Positions 24,078-35,363 of a DNA stretch of 64,000 nt are shown here, piece after piece. This stretch comes from Byssothecium circinans (taxonomy: Eukaryota > Ascomycota > Dothideomycetes > Pleosporales > Massarinaceae). Under the pieces are notes generated by a model. The model made no database searches, had not been told where the DNA came from, and was given only the letters and a program-made list of their open reading frames with translations. Location of the stretch: positions 7,574 to 71,573 of the forward strand of contig ML977042.1 in NCBI GenBank assembly GCA_010015675.1. The letters run 5' to 3'. The translations under genes and the position numbers were made by a program. Within the stretch, counting starts at the first letter, position 1. Every line of letters starts with the position of its first letter.

Positions 24078-24767
24078 TGTGAGATGCGACACTGAATGAT
24101 TTCAAGTGTATGATAAAGGAAATTATCTTCAAAATTTTGGAGTTGTCAAGAGTTGAAGTTGTACATCTTTTTTCCTGAGTAGTAAGGTAGCTAGTCCCTG
24201 CATGACAGAGCTACTGCATGTCAATTGCCCCACATGCTTCCCCTCATTCTCCAGGCTGTTACCCCAACGCAACCTCGATCTTACGAACGAAATGGCTAAA
24301 CAGGAGAAGATGTATCATGAAACAGTTTAAGACATTCTTATGCAAGTCTTTGGTCTCAACGATAACCTAATCGAGACTCAAGTGGTAATTGGCGAGGAGT
24401 GGGGATCAGCAGAGTGTATGGGGACGTAGATTACAGCACCTACTTACGGGAGTGCGGGGTAAAGTAGTCTCTCGTGGAGCAGAGCAAGTTGGTACTAAGG
24501 TAAAAATAAGAAGGTAGCTTCTCTACATAAAGTAGTCTGTATAGCTCTGTCAAAGTCCCGACAGCGACTAATACGGGATCGCTGCTGCGGCTTTTCGTAC
24601 CCCCGCGAGACGCAGTATCATATCCCACATACTAGGATTCGAGCCGCCTTGGTATACCCATGTATACTCTAATAAAGCGTATTGAATCTCATTCATCGCT
24701 TCAATCGACTCCACATACTTCCGTGTGCATTCAGCCCCATTAACTACCCCGACCCAACTCTTCTAAA
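24078..24767. promoter_or_regulatory. Divergent promoter with CCCCACAT at 24228-24235
   Basis: Between the dehydrogenase (minus) and NmrA-like (plus) genes. CCCCACATG is 151 bp from the dehydrogenase start. A one-mismatch copy, TCCCACAT at 24623-24630, is about 140 bp from the NmrA-like start. No gene seen in the interval. Confidence 0.55.
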
Positions 24768-25784
24768 ATGCCGTCCAAGCCTCTCCGCGTCGGTATCATA
24801 GGCCCAGCCGGCTTCGGTGGCTCCTACCTCACCGTCGAGCTCCTCAATCGCGGCAACACGGTGATAGGGATCTCGCGCAACCCCCAAAAGATCGGATCCC
24901 ACCCCCGCTACATCCCGCGTCCCGTAGACATCGACGCCGTAAACATAACCCAGCTAGCGCAAAAATTCGAAGGCCTCGATGTCCTCATCTCAGAGTACGG
25001 TCCGCACACCGCTGGCGCCGATGCGCTTTTATACAGTGAGCTCGCAAGCCCCCCGACTCCCAAGAACAGTCCAGACTGACCATAACAAACAGTGCCCTTC
25101 CTCGAAACCGTCCGCAAGCTAATCCTCTCCGTAAAACACTCAAAAGTCCCTTACTTCATCTTCGTCGGCGGTGCCGGCTCGCTGCACGTCCCAGGCACAC
25201 TTGAATCCTGCGTCGACCACCCGGACTTCTTCATCGCCTACCGCCGCGCAATCGCAACCTCCGAAGCGCACATCTCCTACATGGAACAGCGCCTCGGCAT
25301 CCTAGGAACCAGTCTGCGCACCTACCGCAACGCGCGTCTCGCGCAGGCCGCCGGCACCGCTACAGCTTCCGACATCGCGGCCATCGCCGACTACGAGGCC
25401 GATATCAGGAAGAAAGATAAAGCGACTGATTTCATCAAAGCCGGGCGCACGGCTTATATGTTCTTCGACGGGAACGCAAGTTTTCGGTGGAGTTTTGTGA
25501 GTCCGGCGGCGCTTTATCGGCCTGGGAAGAGGACGGGAGAGTACAGGGTAAGTGGGGAGGAGGCGGTGCTGGTGGGGGAGAGGAAAGAGGGGGAGAGCTT
25601 GTTTGAAGGGAGGTTGACGGGGATTAATGTTGCGGATTTGGCGGTTGCGATTGCGGATGAGGTTGAGGGGGAGAGGTTGGTGGGGAGGCATTGGAGTGCT
25701 TGGGGGGATATCAGTGAGGATGTTCCGGGGAAGGCGTATTTGACGCTGGAGGAGGTGGAGGGGGGGAAGGCGCCGGTTGTGTAG
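24768..25784 (+). CDS. NmrA/SDR-like NAD(P)-binding reductase
   Basis: Exons 24768-25035 and 25093-25784 (57-bp intron splitting an ATG codon) give 319 residues. The N-terminus RVGIIGPAGFGGSYLTVELL is an atypical-SDR GxxGxxG Rossmann motif, followed by ISRNPQKI for the cofactor and FIFVGGAGSLHVPG. The middle, with SDIAAIADYEADIRKKDKATDF, diverges from well-known NmrA proteins. Relatives include quinone and isoflavone reductase-like enzymes and redox sensors. Its place in the pathway is not evident; a quinone or ketone reduction is possible. Confidence 0.75.
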
Positions 25785-25914
25785 AGGGGGGCTGAGAGGG
25801 CGGGGGTTGGTTGGAATGGGTGGAATGATGACTTGGAATTGAACGCCGGATGCTACGCTAATAAACACAATGGAAAGCAACAAACGCCCCGTCTTGTACC
25901 CGTATCTTCCACGC

Positions 25915-27618
25915 TTATATATCCATCTCCTTCAGGTCTTCTGCGACTTTGAACGGCGCTTCCGTCTTGCTCTTCACTTCTTCCACGCTAACTCCCTTTG
26001 CGACCTCCTTCAGCGTCAAGCCCTCCAACGGATGCACATCAAAGACCGCAAGATCGGTGATAATTGTTGAAACGCACTTCTGGCCTGTGAGAGGGAATGA
26101 GCAATGGTTGAGGATCTTGGGACCGCCCTTTTTGTCCGTGTGTTCCATGGTGATGACGACTTTGGTCTGCGTGGGGTTGGCTACTAGGTCCATGGCGCCA
26201 CCGATGCCTTTGACTTTTCCGGGGAGCATGAAGTTTGCGAGATCTGTTTGAATTAATGTTAGCAACTGTTGATCAACCATACATAGAGGCAGGGAGAGAA
26301 TGGGAGCATACCGCCAAATTGGTTCACCTGCATGGCGCCCAACATAGCCACATCGATCCTACCACCCCTGATCATGCCGAAGCTTTCGTGGCTGCCAAAC
26401 GTCGCCGCGCCCTTGATGAGTGTCACCGTTTCCTTGCCCGCATTGATCAAATCCGGATCCTCCTCTCCGGGCCTGGGATATCCACCCATACCCAAGATAC
26501 CGTTTTCAGATTCGAGGATGATTTCCACACCCTTGGGCAGGAAGGCTGGAGCTGCGAGAGGCATGCCGATGCCGAGGTTGACGTACATGCCGTCTTTTAA
26601 CTCCTGGGCTGCGCGCTTGATAATGCGTTCGCGTTTCTGAGCGGCTTCGGAGGAGCCTGTCAGATATTAGCGACTGTCTCGATCTTGAAATAAAGGGATA
26701 CCTTACCACCCTCAAGGATAGCCTTCTTCTGCGCCTCAGGGCCCTTGTAATGCACCAATCTCTCGATCTTCTTCTCTTCCGTGCTCTTGATGACCCTCTT
26801 GACATAGATACCCTGCAAATGAATGTCCTCTGCTGGGATCTCATCGACAATCTCATCCGCCTCCACAATGGTCATTTTCGCGTTCTTGCCCATGGCTTCG
26901 TTGAAGTTATTCTGCGCTTTGCGGAACGTGCAGTTGCCCAGCCGGTCGGCCTTTGCGACTTTCACGAAAGCGTAGTCGCCGAAGATGGCTTCCTCCATGA
27001 CGTACGCCTTGCCATTGAATTCGCGCGTTTCTTTCGGCGAGGCCATTTTGGCGATGGTGCCGTCTGTGTTGTATCGGACGGGGAGCTCGCCGGTTTGTAC
27101 TATCAATCTAAGCCTTCCGACGAACTTTTAATTGTCATGGACACGGGCATACCTATCGTCCCATACGCAGCCGGCGTGTAGAAAGCCGGCACGCCCGCCG
27201 CGCCCGCCGCACACTTCTCCGCAATCGTGCCCTGAGGCGTCAACTCGAGATCCAACTGGCCCTTCAAATACATGCCCTCAAACGTCTTATTATCGCCAAT
27301 ATAACTCGCAATCATCTTCCCAATCTGCTTCGTATCGAGCCACTGGCCGAGTCCCACCCCGGGCATTCCCGCATTGTTGCTCACGACGGTGAAATTAAAG
27401 AGGTCAGAGCGGTCGCGCACCGCGTTGATGAGCGTGTTGGGGACGCCCGAGAAGCCGAACCCGCCGACCAGGACGGTGGTGTTGGATTTCATGTCTTTGA
27501 GGGCTTCTTGGGCCGAGGGGTAGATTTTGTTGATCGCGGCCCGGGTTGCGGTTTGCGAGAAGAAACGCATTGCTGGCGCGCTGCGGCGGGCCGCTGCGAA
27601 GAGAAAGGTTCTTTGCAT
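25915..27618 (-). CDS. Succinyl-CoA:3-oxoacid CoA-transferase (SCOT), mitochondrial
   Basis: Exons 27618-27153, 27099-26707, 26656-26312 and 26243-25915 give 510 residues, the usual length for fused alpha+beta SCOT. The presequence is Arg-rich and lacks acids ([20 protein letters not shown]). Domain A has [16 protein letters not shown] and [20 protein letters not shown]; domain B has [16 protein letters not shown] and the catalytic Glu at about 337 in ESENGILG. The enzyme moves CoA from succinyl-CoA to a 3-oxo acid. Beside a thiolase and a maleylacetate-reductase-like enzyme the likely substrate is 3-oxoadipate, though acetoacetate cannot be excluded from sequence. Confidence 0.93.
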
Positions 27619-28297
27619 CGTGAAGGGTGGAACCAATGGGATATCGTGATAATTCGTGGAAAGCTCTCCAAAAAGCCGTGATTCAAACTCCAACCGCCAA
27701 AAAAATAAATCGCAAAGAAACCTTTAAAGACGACCTTGTCTCGAGGAAATAGACCTAGCGCAAGCTGCAGTACCACTTTCTCAAGCTCTCCACAACAACA
27801 CAGCCTTCAATGCCTAGCTAAAGTGTGGGAAATGGAGCTGTGGACTTTTCGCATGTGGAGTGCCTTTCGAGTTCCCCACACGCGTTTTGAGAGCTTGCAG
27901 GATGCCGCTAGACGGGTTTTAGCATACCGAATCAGCTGCCGTGCCGACGCCGGTGGAGTTTCGGATGCGATGGGGACACGTGGGGGGCTCCACACCCGGG
28001 CACGATGTCGCGGAAAAGGTTATATCCGCTGGAAAAGCGTTCTATAATGCTTTTAGGAGCGCTTTAGCGCCCTTCGATATCTTGATTTGCGGATATATAT
28101 CCAACCATTTGAGGGTTTTGGATGACGTTTCCGGGACCGAGCAAGAACGGGAAGGAGATTTTCACAGGGATTTTGGTGATTTGAGATGAGGGGCACGATG
28201 ACTAGTGAATGGTGAAAGCAGGGTAGTTGTGTATTCAGATCTTATGCACAGTCTTCATGATCTTTTCCAGAGTGTTCATACAGTATGAGAAAAGAAG
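27619..28297. promoter_or_regulatory. SCOT promoter region with CCCCACAC at 27874-27881
   Basis: 679 bp upstream of SCOT and downstream of the iron dehydrogenase gene. It holds a one-base variant of the cluster motif, CCCCACAC, 256 bp from the SCOT start. No gene supported. Confidence 0.4.
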
Positions 28298-29740
28298 CTA
28301 GTATAAGTCGTGGACGATTTGTTTTACTGTATATTGGTCAGCTCCTCCCCAATTAGCGCAAGACTCCCGGAAAACTTACGGCTCGCAAAGTCCTTGTGCT
28401 CCTTGCTGTGTAGCGCTCGGGTGGCGATTGCTTCTTCCTCCGCATCGCCGGTCGGGACATTGTACTTCGGAAAATCAGCAGACGTCATCAAATATCTGGC
28501 TCAACATACCGCAGTCAAAGTCGTTTTATGCCCTAGAGTCTCTACTAGCCCAGCGATAGCGTCTCCCACAACATGTGCATCCTTCTCATCGCTTCCCGAA
28601 CTCTGTCTCCCAATGTACGGGATGATCCTCGCGATTTGTTTCGCTTCTTCCGGGTTTGAAGCTTTGAAGTGCACTGTAGGCGCCAGGCTCAAACAGCTAG
28701 TGATTCCGTGCGGGATGGCATAGGTGGCACCAATTGCATGGCCAATGCTATGGCTGAGTCCGACGCCTCCGGTGTAGAGGAAAGGGAAGAGCGAAGAGTA
28801 ACAGGCGAGGAAGAGCTTTGTACGCACGTCGGCGTCGTCTGGCTTCTCTTTTGATTGGGGTAGGTAGGTGAAGAGGTCTTTGACGGCTTCTAGACTCATC
28901 CGCTTTGTTGGTATCTCGGATGCTAGAGGGTGGTACATGAGCTCAACAGCGTGATCTAGAGATCGGATCTGGAGCATGTCAGAAAGGAAATAGGTGACGA
29001 AGAATGGTAGGGGTAACTCACACCTGTGCTCGTCCATAGCGACAGTGGTGTATGCAGGGCAATCTCCCCATCGTATACAACGGCTAGCGACGTTAGCTAA
29101 GTTGTGCTAAAGGACCTGTGAAGAGTACCTTTGGGAACAAGCTCAGGGTTGCTGACGGCAATCTTGTGCTTCTCCTCGGTGGTGAAGCCGGCATTCTGTG
29201 TTGTCTCGGCTACACTCAGTGTTGTCGGCACAGCAATGCTTGGTATCCATTTTCCGGTCTCTTGGTGAATGTTGTACGCGATGGCTTTGGCAGAGTCGAT
29301 AGGCGAGCCGCCTCCGATGGATATTAAAACATCACATCCGGACTTCGCCATCAACGCAGTCGCTTCCTTGATATCACCAATTGGCCTGCCCTTGATCAGC
29401 AGAATAAACCTGCAGCTTTGATATCTTCACTAACGCATGCTGGCCGATCTTGCTAAAAGTTCCTCCATGTACAGATCCCAAGCTCTTCTCGATGTTTTTG
29501 ATGACAGGGGTCTTTTCATAGAGCGAGCGTCCGGTGACGATGAAGGCTTTGGTCCCCCCGAGCTCCGTAACGACATCGGAGAGTTGATTGCTCGTGCCTG
29601 GCATCTGTCAGTTCTTGCGACTATTGATACCTCAAGAACCGACCTTTTCCGTAAATCATGAGCTTGACGGGCGAAGCACGATATGCGCCTTTGACGGAGG
29701 AGTCAATGCTGCCATTCTGGTACTTGCTTGGGAGCGTCAT
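28298..29740 (-). CDS. Iron-type alcohol dehydrogenase, maleylacetate-reductase-like
   Basis: Seven exons (29740-29644, 29597-29435, 29385-29129, 29083-29022, 28968-28510, 28464-28380, 28326-28298) keep phase throughout and give 383 residues; the last exon is only 29 nt (LKQIVHDLY). The NAD-binding motif CDVLISIGGGSPIDSAKAIA and PTTLSVAETTQNAGF are present. The metal-binding block is LDHAVEL and GLSHSIGHAIGATYAIPHG with its conserved His residues. Length and the short N-terminal domain fit the maleylacetate reductase group better than long-chain group III ADHs. That enzyme reduces maleylacetate to 3-oxoadipate, which would feed the SCOT and thiolase in this cluster. The exact substrate is inferred from context. 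Confidence 0.82.
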
Positions 29741-29991
29741 CTTGATCGAGAGTCGTTGGAAGACAGAAAAGCAAGATGATGAAAATTAAATCTCTTCGAA
29801 TCAATCATTTTCCATCTCAGTAACGATTCGTCATGGAGGGGTAGCTTGTAGCTCCGGTCTCGCCCCACATGCATTTCAGCCCCGCGACGGTGCCTGCATC
29901 TCGTGGCGGCATTTCCGCACCCTGACAACAATTTTATTATAGGAAACGTGACCATGTCTCGAATACTCCTCTCAAACTTCAGGTTGTGAAC
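29741..29991. promoter_or_regulatory. Divergent promoter with CCCCACAT at 29863-29870
   Basis: The 251-bp region between the iron dehydrogenase and thiolase genes has a single CCCCACATG copy almost exactly in the middle, 123 and 122 bp from the two starts. One site could serve both genes. Confidence 0.6.
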
Positions 29992-31342
29992 ATGGCGGCA
30001 TTCAATAGAGTCGCCCGCAATGTGCTGCAAAAGAGCCCCAATGATGTGGTACTGCTGTCGGCGGTGAGATCGCCAATCAATCGCAGCTTCAAAGGTGGCT
30101 ACAAAGATGCCCATCCGGAAGATATATTGATGCCTGTGAGTTGGTTCACAATATGTGGGAGAGAGAATACTAATCGTATGTAGGTCATGAAGGCAGCCGT
30201 CCAGCGAGCGCAGATCGAACCAAAAGATGTCAACGACGCCATGATCGGAAACGTGCTGGCGGAGCTGGGTTTCGCAAAGACTGGACGGATGGCTCTCAAT
30301 CATGCTGGCTTTCCCAATTCAACGACATGTCATACCGTCAATCGCCAGTGCTCGAGCAGTCTGCAAGCCATCACCCACATCTCGCATTCGATAATGGTGG
30401 GACAGATTGACGTGGGGCTAGCTGGCGGTGTGGAGAGCATGAGCAGAAACTACGGCTCGCGTGGTGTCCCCACAGACGTATCCCCGACACTGCTGGGCTC
30501 GACGGTCAAAGATGCTCGCGATTGCCTCATGCCTATGGGAATCACATCGGAAAATGTAGCCCAACGGTATAATGTCAATCGAAAATCGCAAGACGAGTAC
30601 GCGGTGCGCAGCCATAGCCGAGCAAGCGCTGCACAAAAGGAAGGACGCTTTGACTGGGAGATTGTGCCTGTTAAGGTGCCACGCATAGATGAGGCGACGG
30701 GCCAGTTGACGGGCTTCGAGGTTACAAAAGACGATGGGATTAGACACGGCCTCACATTTGAGAAGGTGTCCACGCTGAAGCCGGTGTTTGGTGAGAATGG
30801 AAGAAGCACAGCGGGGAATTCGTAAGTTTTACTCCTCATCGTGGAGCGAGAGGCTCCTCATGGTACAATGAGATGCCTAGCTAAGTATGAACCATAGCTC
30901 CCAGATCTCCGACGGCGCATCGTCCACTATTCTCGCTCGACGGTCATGGGCGGAAGAGCGAGGTCTGAAGCCTCTTGGGCGCTTCATCGGAACCCAGGTC
31001 AGCGGATGCGCACCGGACGAGATGGGGATAGGCCCCGTTTTGGCTATTCCAGCGCTGCTGAAGTATACTGGTACCGAGTTGAAGGACATTGACATCATCG
31101 AGCTGAACGAGGCCTTTGCGAGCCAAACACTGGCATGCATACGCTCTTTGGGACTCGATGAGGAGAAGGTGAATCCTAATGGTGGAGCAATAGCTTTGGG
31201 TCACCCAACCGGCGCAACGGGGTCGAGACAAACTGCCTCACTTTTTGGTGAACTACGGAGGCAGGATAAGGAGCTCGGCATTGTGAGCATGTGTGCTAGT
31301 ACCGGCCAAGGGGTCGCATCGCTCTTCATCCGTGAGGCGTAG
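29992..31342 (+). CDS. Thiolase (3-oxoacyl/3-oxoadipyl-CoA type)
   Basis: Exons 29992-30135, 30184-30821 and 30898-31342 give 408 residues. The nucleophile Cys is at about 103 (NRQCSSSLQAI), GGVESMSRN follows, and the C-terminus has IIELNEAFASQ, NPNGGAIALGHPTGATG (catalytic His) and SMCASTGQG (second Cys; most thiolases have CxGxGxG here). The start MAAFNRVARNVLQK is basic and could be a weak mitochondrial presequence; there is no C-terminal peroxisome signal. It cleaves a 3-oxoacyl-CoA; with SCOT and the reductase next door, 3-oxoadipyl-CoA to succinyl-CoA plus acetyl-CoA is the simplest role. Confidence 0.9.
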
Positions 31343-31644
31343 GCATAGACGTAGTCGGCCGCGAGCAATATACCAACTCTGATCATATTTTCTTCGATTG
31401 TGGATGCGACCTCAGGAGGCACAACGCGAGACCGACACGCTCTGAGACGATCACGTGCGTTCTAGCCCCTATAGTACACTAGCCGATGACCCCTGCCGTA
31501 GCATGTTCCCCACACTCCGCCGCATTTCCCCTCTGGTCCCACGTCGAGCATTCATCCGTCAATTTGAGCGTTTTTGCATTGCATTTTATTTTGTTTAGTG
31601 TCCGTTACTGTCCCTTAGTTGAATTTCCTTACAATCAATTGAGC
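31343..31644. promoter_or_regulatory. Promoter of the PcaB-like gene, CCCCACAC at 31508-31515
   Basis: Variant of the cluster motif 130 bp before the ATG at 31645, the same spacing as the exact motif in neighbouring genes. Confidence 0.4.
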
Positions 31645-33075
31645 ATGTTTCTGCTTCGCCGCACTCCTACTCGTATTATCCCCAGGCTCGCCGCTTTCCA
31701 GAGGCTGCAGCGCCGAAATTTGGGCAGCGTGAGCGCAATTGATTCCGCCATCTTCAGAACCCTCTTTGGCACCGACGAGATTCGCAGCGTTTTCGACGAC
31801 AAGGCCTACCTGAACCGCTGCGTCGACGCCGAAACCGCACTGGCACGGGCACAATCAAAATGCAAAGTCATCCCGTCCCACATCGGCGATCTTGTGACGT
31901 CCAAATCGCAAGGCGCTGAGCTCGACTACGAGAGGCTTCGGCAGGAGACTGAAATCGTGGGCTACCCCATCTTCCCGCTGGTACGGCAGTTGTCGGCATT
32001 GATGGGAGAAGAAGCCGGCCGCTATGTGCATTGGGGTGCAACTACGCAAGACATCATGGATCTCGCAAGCGTCCTCCAAATGAAGCAGGGGCTGGAAATC
32101 GTGGAAAGAACACTGCGATCTGTTATCAAAAACCTCGAAACGCTGTCGAAAAAACACCGCGACACTCCAATGGCCGGTCGCACACATTTGCAGCATGCAC
32201 TGCCCATCACCTTCGGCCACAAGTGCGCCATCTGGCTGTCTGGCTTCCAGCGCCATCTCGAGCGTCTTGAGCAGCTCAAGTCACGGACACTCATGGTGCA
32301 ATTTGGCGGCGCAGCAGGCTCATTGGCTTCCCTAGGCTCAGGCGACGACGGCATACGGGTCCGTAAGGAGATGGCCAAAGATCTGGGCTTGACTGACCCT
32401 CCCATCACCTGGCATGTCGCTCGAGATGGTGTTGCTGAGATCACCAATTTTCTTGCGCTTGTCGGTGGAAGCTTGGGCAAAATCGCGCTAGACATCATCA
32501 TAATGTCATCCAATGAGCTGTCGGAAGTGTCGGAGCCGTTTGTCCCACATCGCGGAGCCTCTTCCACAATGCCACAAAAGCGGAATCCCATCTCAAGCGA
32601 GGTCATCCTGGCTGCCTCCAAGATACTGCGATCAAATGCTGGCTTGGTGCTCGACGGCATGGTCTCGGACTTTGAGCGAGCTTCCGGACCGTGGCATCTT
32701 GAATGGGTGGCAGTCCCAGAGAGTTTCGTCATCGCGGTTGGGGCACTCTACCAAGCCGATTTCGCCCTTACCGGGCTTGTGGTAAACTCCAAGGCGATGC
32801 TCGACAATCTCTACTCCACTCGTGGACTTATCGTAGCCGAAGCTGTCATGATGGGGCTCGCTCCACATGTGGGACGGCAGAAGGCACATGATGTGGTCTA
32901 CGAGGCGTGCAAGGAAAGCATTGAGAACGACACGAGCCTCCTCGAAGCTCTCCAGAAGCGGTCAGAAATCACCGGCAAGATATCAGACGAGCAGCTCAGT
33001 TCGTTATGTGATGCCAAGAACTACCTCGGATCGTGCGGCCTAATGGTAGACGAGGTTCTCGCCAGGTCCCGGTAG
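31645..33075 (+). CDS. Fumarase-superfamily PcaB-like cycloisomerase/lyase, mitochondrial
   Basis: A single exon gives 476 residues from the ATG at 31645; the frame is open upstream, but this start supplies a strong presequence (MFLLRRTPTRIIPRLAAFQR, basic with no acids). The superfamily signature SSTMPQKRNP is at about 305-314, with VHWGATTQDIMD and MAGRTHLQHALPITFGHK before it. The arrangement matches 3-carboxy-cis,cis-muconate cycloisomerase of bacterial PcaB type and adenylosuccinate lyase relatives. Known fungal 3-carboxymuconate enzymes of the beta-ketoadipate pathway are beta-propellers, so a PcaB-like one is notable. It is the only intronless enzyme gene in the cluster. The true substrate could be another carboxymuconate or an imine adduct. 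Confidence 0.8.
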   Translation: MFLLRRTPTRIIPRLAAFQRLQRRNLGSVSAIDSAIFRTLFGTDEIRSVFDDKAYLNRCVDAETALARAQSKCKVIPSHIGDLVTSKSQGAELDYERLRQETEIVGYPIFPLVRQLSALMGEEAGRYVHWGATTQDIMDLASVLQMKQGLEIVERTLRSVIKNLETLSKKHRDTPMAGRTHLQHALPITFGHKCAIWLSGFQRHLERLEQLKSRTLMVQFGGAAGSLASLGSGDDGIRVRKEMAKDLGLTDPPITWHVARDGVAEITNFLALVGGSLGKIALDIIIMSSNELSEVSEPFVPHRGASSTMPQKRNPISSEVILAASKILRSNAGLVLDGMVSDFERASGPWHLEWVAVPESFVIAVGALYQADFALTGLVVNSKAMLDNLYSTRGLIVAEAVMMGLAPHVGRQKAHDVVYEACKESIENDTSLLEALQKRSEITGKISDEQLSSLCDAKNYLGSCGLMVDEVLARSR

Positions 33076-33500
33076 TCAGCTCGCAGCTATCACGTAGATT
33101 CCACTCCTGTCGAATGCATTTTGTTGTCAAGTCAGATCTTTTTCGTATGTGTCAGAACGCTCGGGGTATATACCAGCATGGCCAGGATAGATAAATTCAC
33201 TTGCGCATAAACTCATCAAAGAGCTCTCTCTGACCCGGTTCCGGATAATTGCGCTCAAACATTCGGGACGTATCCTGCTTACCATTGACGGTGCTGCCAA
33301 TACATGGAAAGCAAATGGACATCATCCCCCGCCAGGTCTGTAACGCAAACCGGGTCGCCCCACATCACGCGCCGCCACACCAGTTAGCCTACGCCGCTAC
33401 GGCAAATCCAACGCTAACCAACCGGGGATGTGGATGAATCAATATAAGATACGATGGGTTCAGTTCGTCTACTCATCATCTCACCACTTGCACGTACAAC
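33076..33500. promoter_or_regulatory. Promoter with CCCCACAT at 33358-33365 and TATA box
   Basis: The exact motif is 136 bp before the dioxygenase-like start. TATAAG at 33443-33448 is about 53 bp before the ATG. The first part is the 3' flank of the PcaB-like gene. No gene seen. Confidence 0.55.
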
Positions 33501-35363
33501 ATGCCTGCATTCAAGGAACGCACGCTCGTCACTGACCCTCAAATGGCTTTCCACTTCACTGACCTACAGAGGTTGAAGCCAACCCGCGCGAATGATCCTT
33601 ATGAATATCAGGCAGGATGGGGAAACAGGCACATGTCGGAGTTGATCCCAGGGACTTTGCCTGTCGCACAAAACAATCCTCAAGAGACACGCTTCGGCCT
33701 GTACACCGAGGGTATCACATACTCAGCCTTTACTGCTCCGCGACATTCCAACTTTAGCACATACATGTACCGCTGCAGGCCAGCGGCTGCTCACAGTAAG
33801 TCCCTCCCTCTTGTTGTCCTTGTCGACTCGAGCTGATAAAGACAGAGGGTTACACACCATTCAATTCCAAATCCAACATTCAGAACTGCTTTCTCTCCAT
33901 CAATCCAACAGTCGCCACCCTTCCCGAACAAGCTGAATGGAACCCATTCCCGCTACCCAAGGATGACGAGAAGATCGACTTTGCAGATGGTCTCCACACC
34001 CTCGGGGGCAGCGGCGACCCCAACATCCGCGAAGGAATGGCGATCTATGTCTACATGATCAACTCCAGCATGGAGAATCGAGCGTTCTGCAACACCGACG
34101 GCGACTTTCTCATTTGCGGTCAGCTCGGTACCCTCGATATCAAGACTGAGATGGGCATGATCTTCCTCCAACCAGGCGAAATCTGCGTCATCCAGCGGGG
34201 CATCCGATTCTGCATCAATCTTGCCCCAGGTACCAAGCAGGCCCGCGGCTACGTAACCGAGGTGTGGGGTTCCATGTGGGAGCTGCCTGATCTTGGCCCA
34301 TTGGGTGGTCACGGCTTGGCTAATCCGCGTGACTTTTTGTATCCGGTTGCAGCTATCGATGATGATCTGCATGTCGACTGGCAGATTGTCAACAAGACCA
34401 ATGGGGAGCTTGTAGCCATACAGCAGGATCACAGCCCATTTGACCTTGTCGCATGGCATGGCAACGTGGTCCCGTACAAGTACGATCTGACCAAGTTCTC
34501 TTCGCAGAACAGCACCTCCATCGACCACACCGATCCGTCCATCTTTTGTGTCCTTACCGCCAAATCACGTGATCCTGTTACACCTCTCGCGGACTTCCTA
34601 CTGTTTGGGCCAAGATGGGACGTTGCAAGCAACACATTCAGACTGCCATACTTCCATCGCAATTCCGCTTCTGAGTTCCTTGCCTGCCTCTATGGGAAAG
34701 GCCTGGGTCGAAGTGATGACTTCCAGCCTGGTGGCGGCTCTTTTGAAGGAAGTCATACACCACATGGTGGCTTCCACGAAGGCTACACACAGGGGATGAG
34801 GATCCAAGAAAGCCAGCCAGAGCAAGTACTGATGGGTATGAGCGCACCCACTCTTGCATTCTTGCTAAAAAAAATCAACTGACCCGCAATAGATCAACTG
34901 ACTATCATGATCGAATCGAGCCGTCTCTTCCTCTGGACAGAGTGGGCTCGCAAAGGGTGCGGAGTCATCCATACCCAAGGCACTGACTACAGTGTCTGGG
35001 ACGCTCTGCCTGTAAGCTATTTATCTCCAGGTTCAAGAACTTTTTTAACAAATCCAGGATCGCTTCTCGGCAAACTCGAAAGCAAAGGAGCTCCTCGCCC
35101 GCCTCAAGGAGGACAAGATCGCCGAGAAGAAGAGGCTCGCCCCGTACTACCTCGGCGGTTTCTCTCACGGTGCAAATGTGAACGATACCGAAAGCGTTCA
35201 CTACAATGAACTGAAGCAATACCTCGAGCCACCGACGAACGGGGCCACGAATCCCAACACAAACGGAATCACAGATGGATCCAACGGTCCCGGAAAGGAT
35301 GCTTCTTCAAAGAGTGCATCAGAGAGCAATGATGGGGCCGTGCAGGTCGTGCCTACTGCATAG
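33501..35363 (+). CDS. Homogentisate 1,2-dioxygenase family protein with extended tail
   Basis: Exons 33501-33795, 33846-34835, 34893-35011 and 35058-35363 give 569 residues; typical homogentisate dioxygenases have about 440. The N-terminus YQAGWGNRHMSELIPG and AFTAPRHSNFSTYMYR, the acid-base His in DHTDPSIFCVLTAKS (about 325), the iron ligands His and Glu in PYFHRNSASEF (about 366) and His in TPHGGF (about 402) are all kept. The C-terminal 120 residues include a Lys/Glu-rich helix and a low-complexity Asn/Gly/Ser tail absent from the housekeeping enzyme. The family splits an aromatic ring next to a side chain using Fe(II) and O2. No fumarylacetoacetase or maleylacetoacetate isomerase is nearby, so homogentisate itself may not be the substrate. 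Confidence 0.87.

Noticed and set aside
24620..24660. tRNA-like B-box (GGATTCGAGCC)
   Set aside because: No matching A-box or cloverleaf could be built around it, and the T of the GGTTCGA core is changed.
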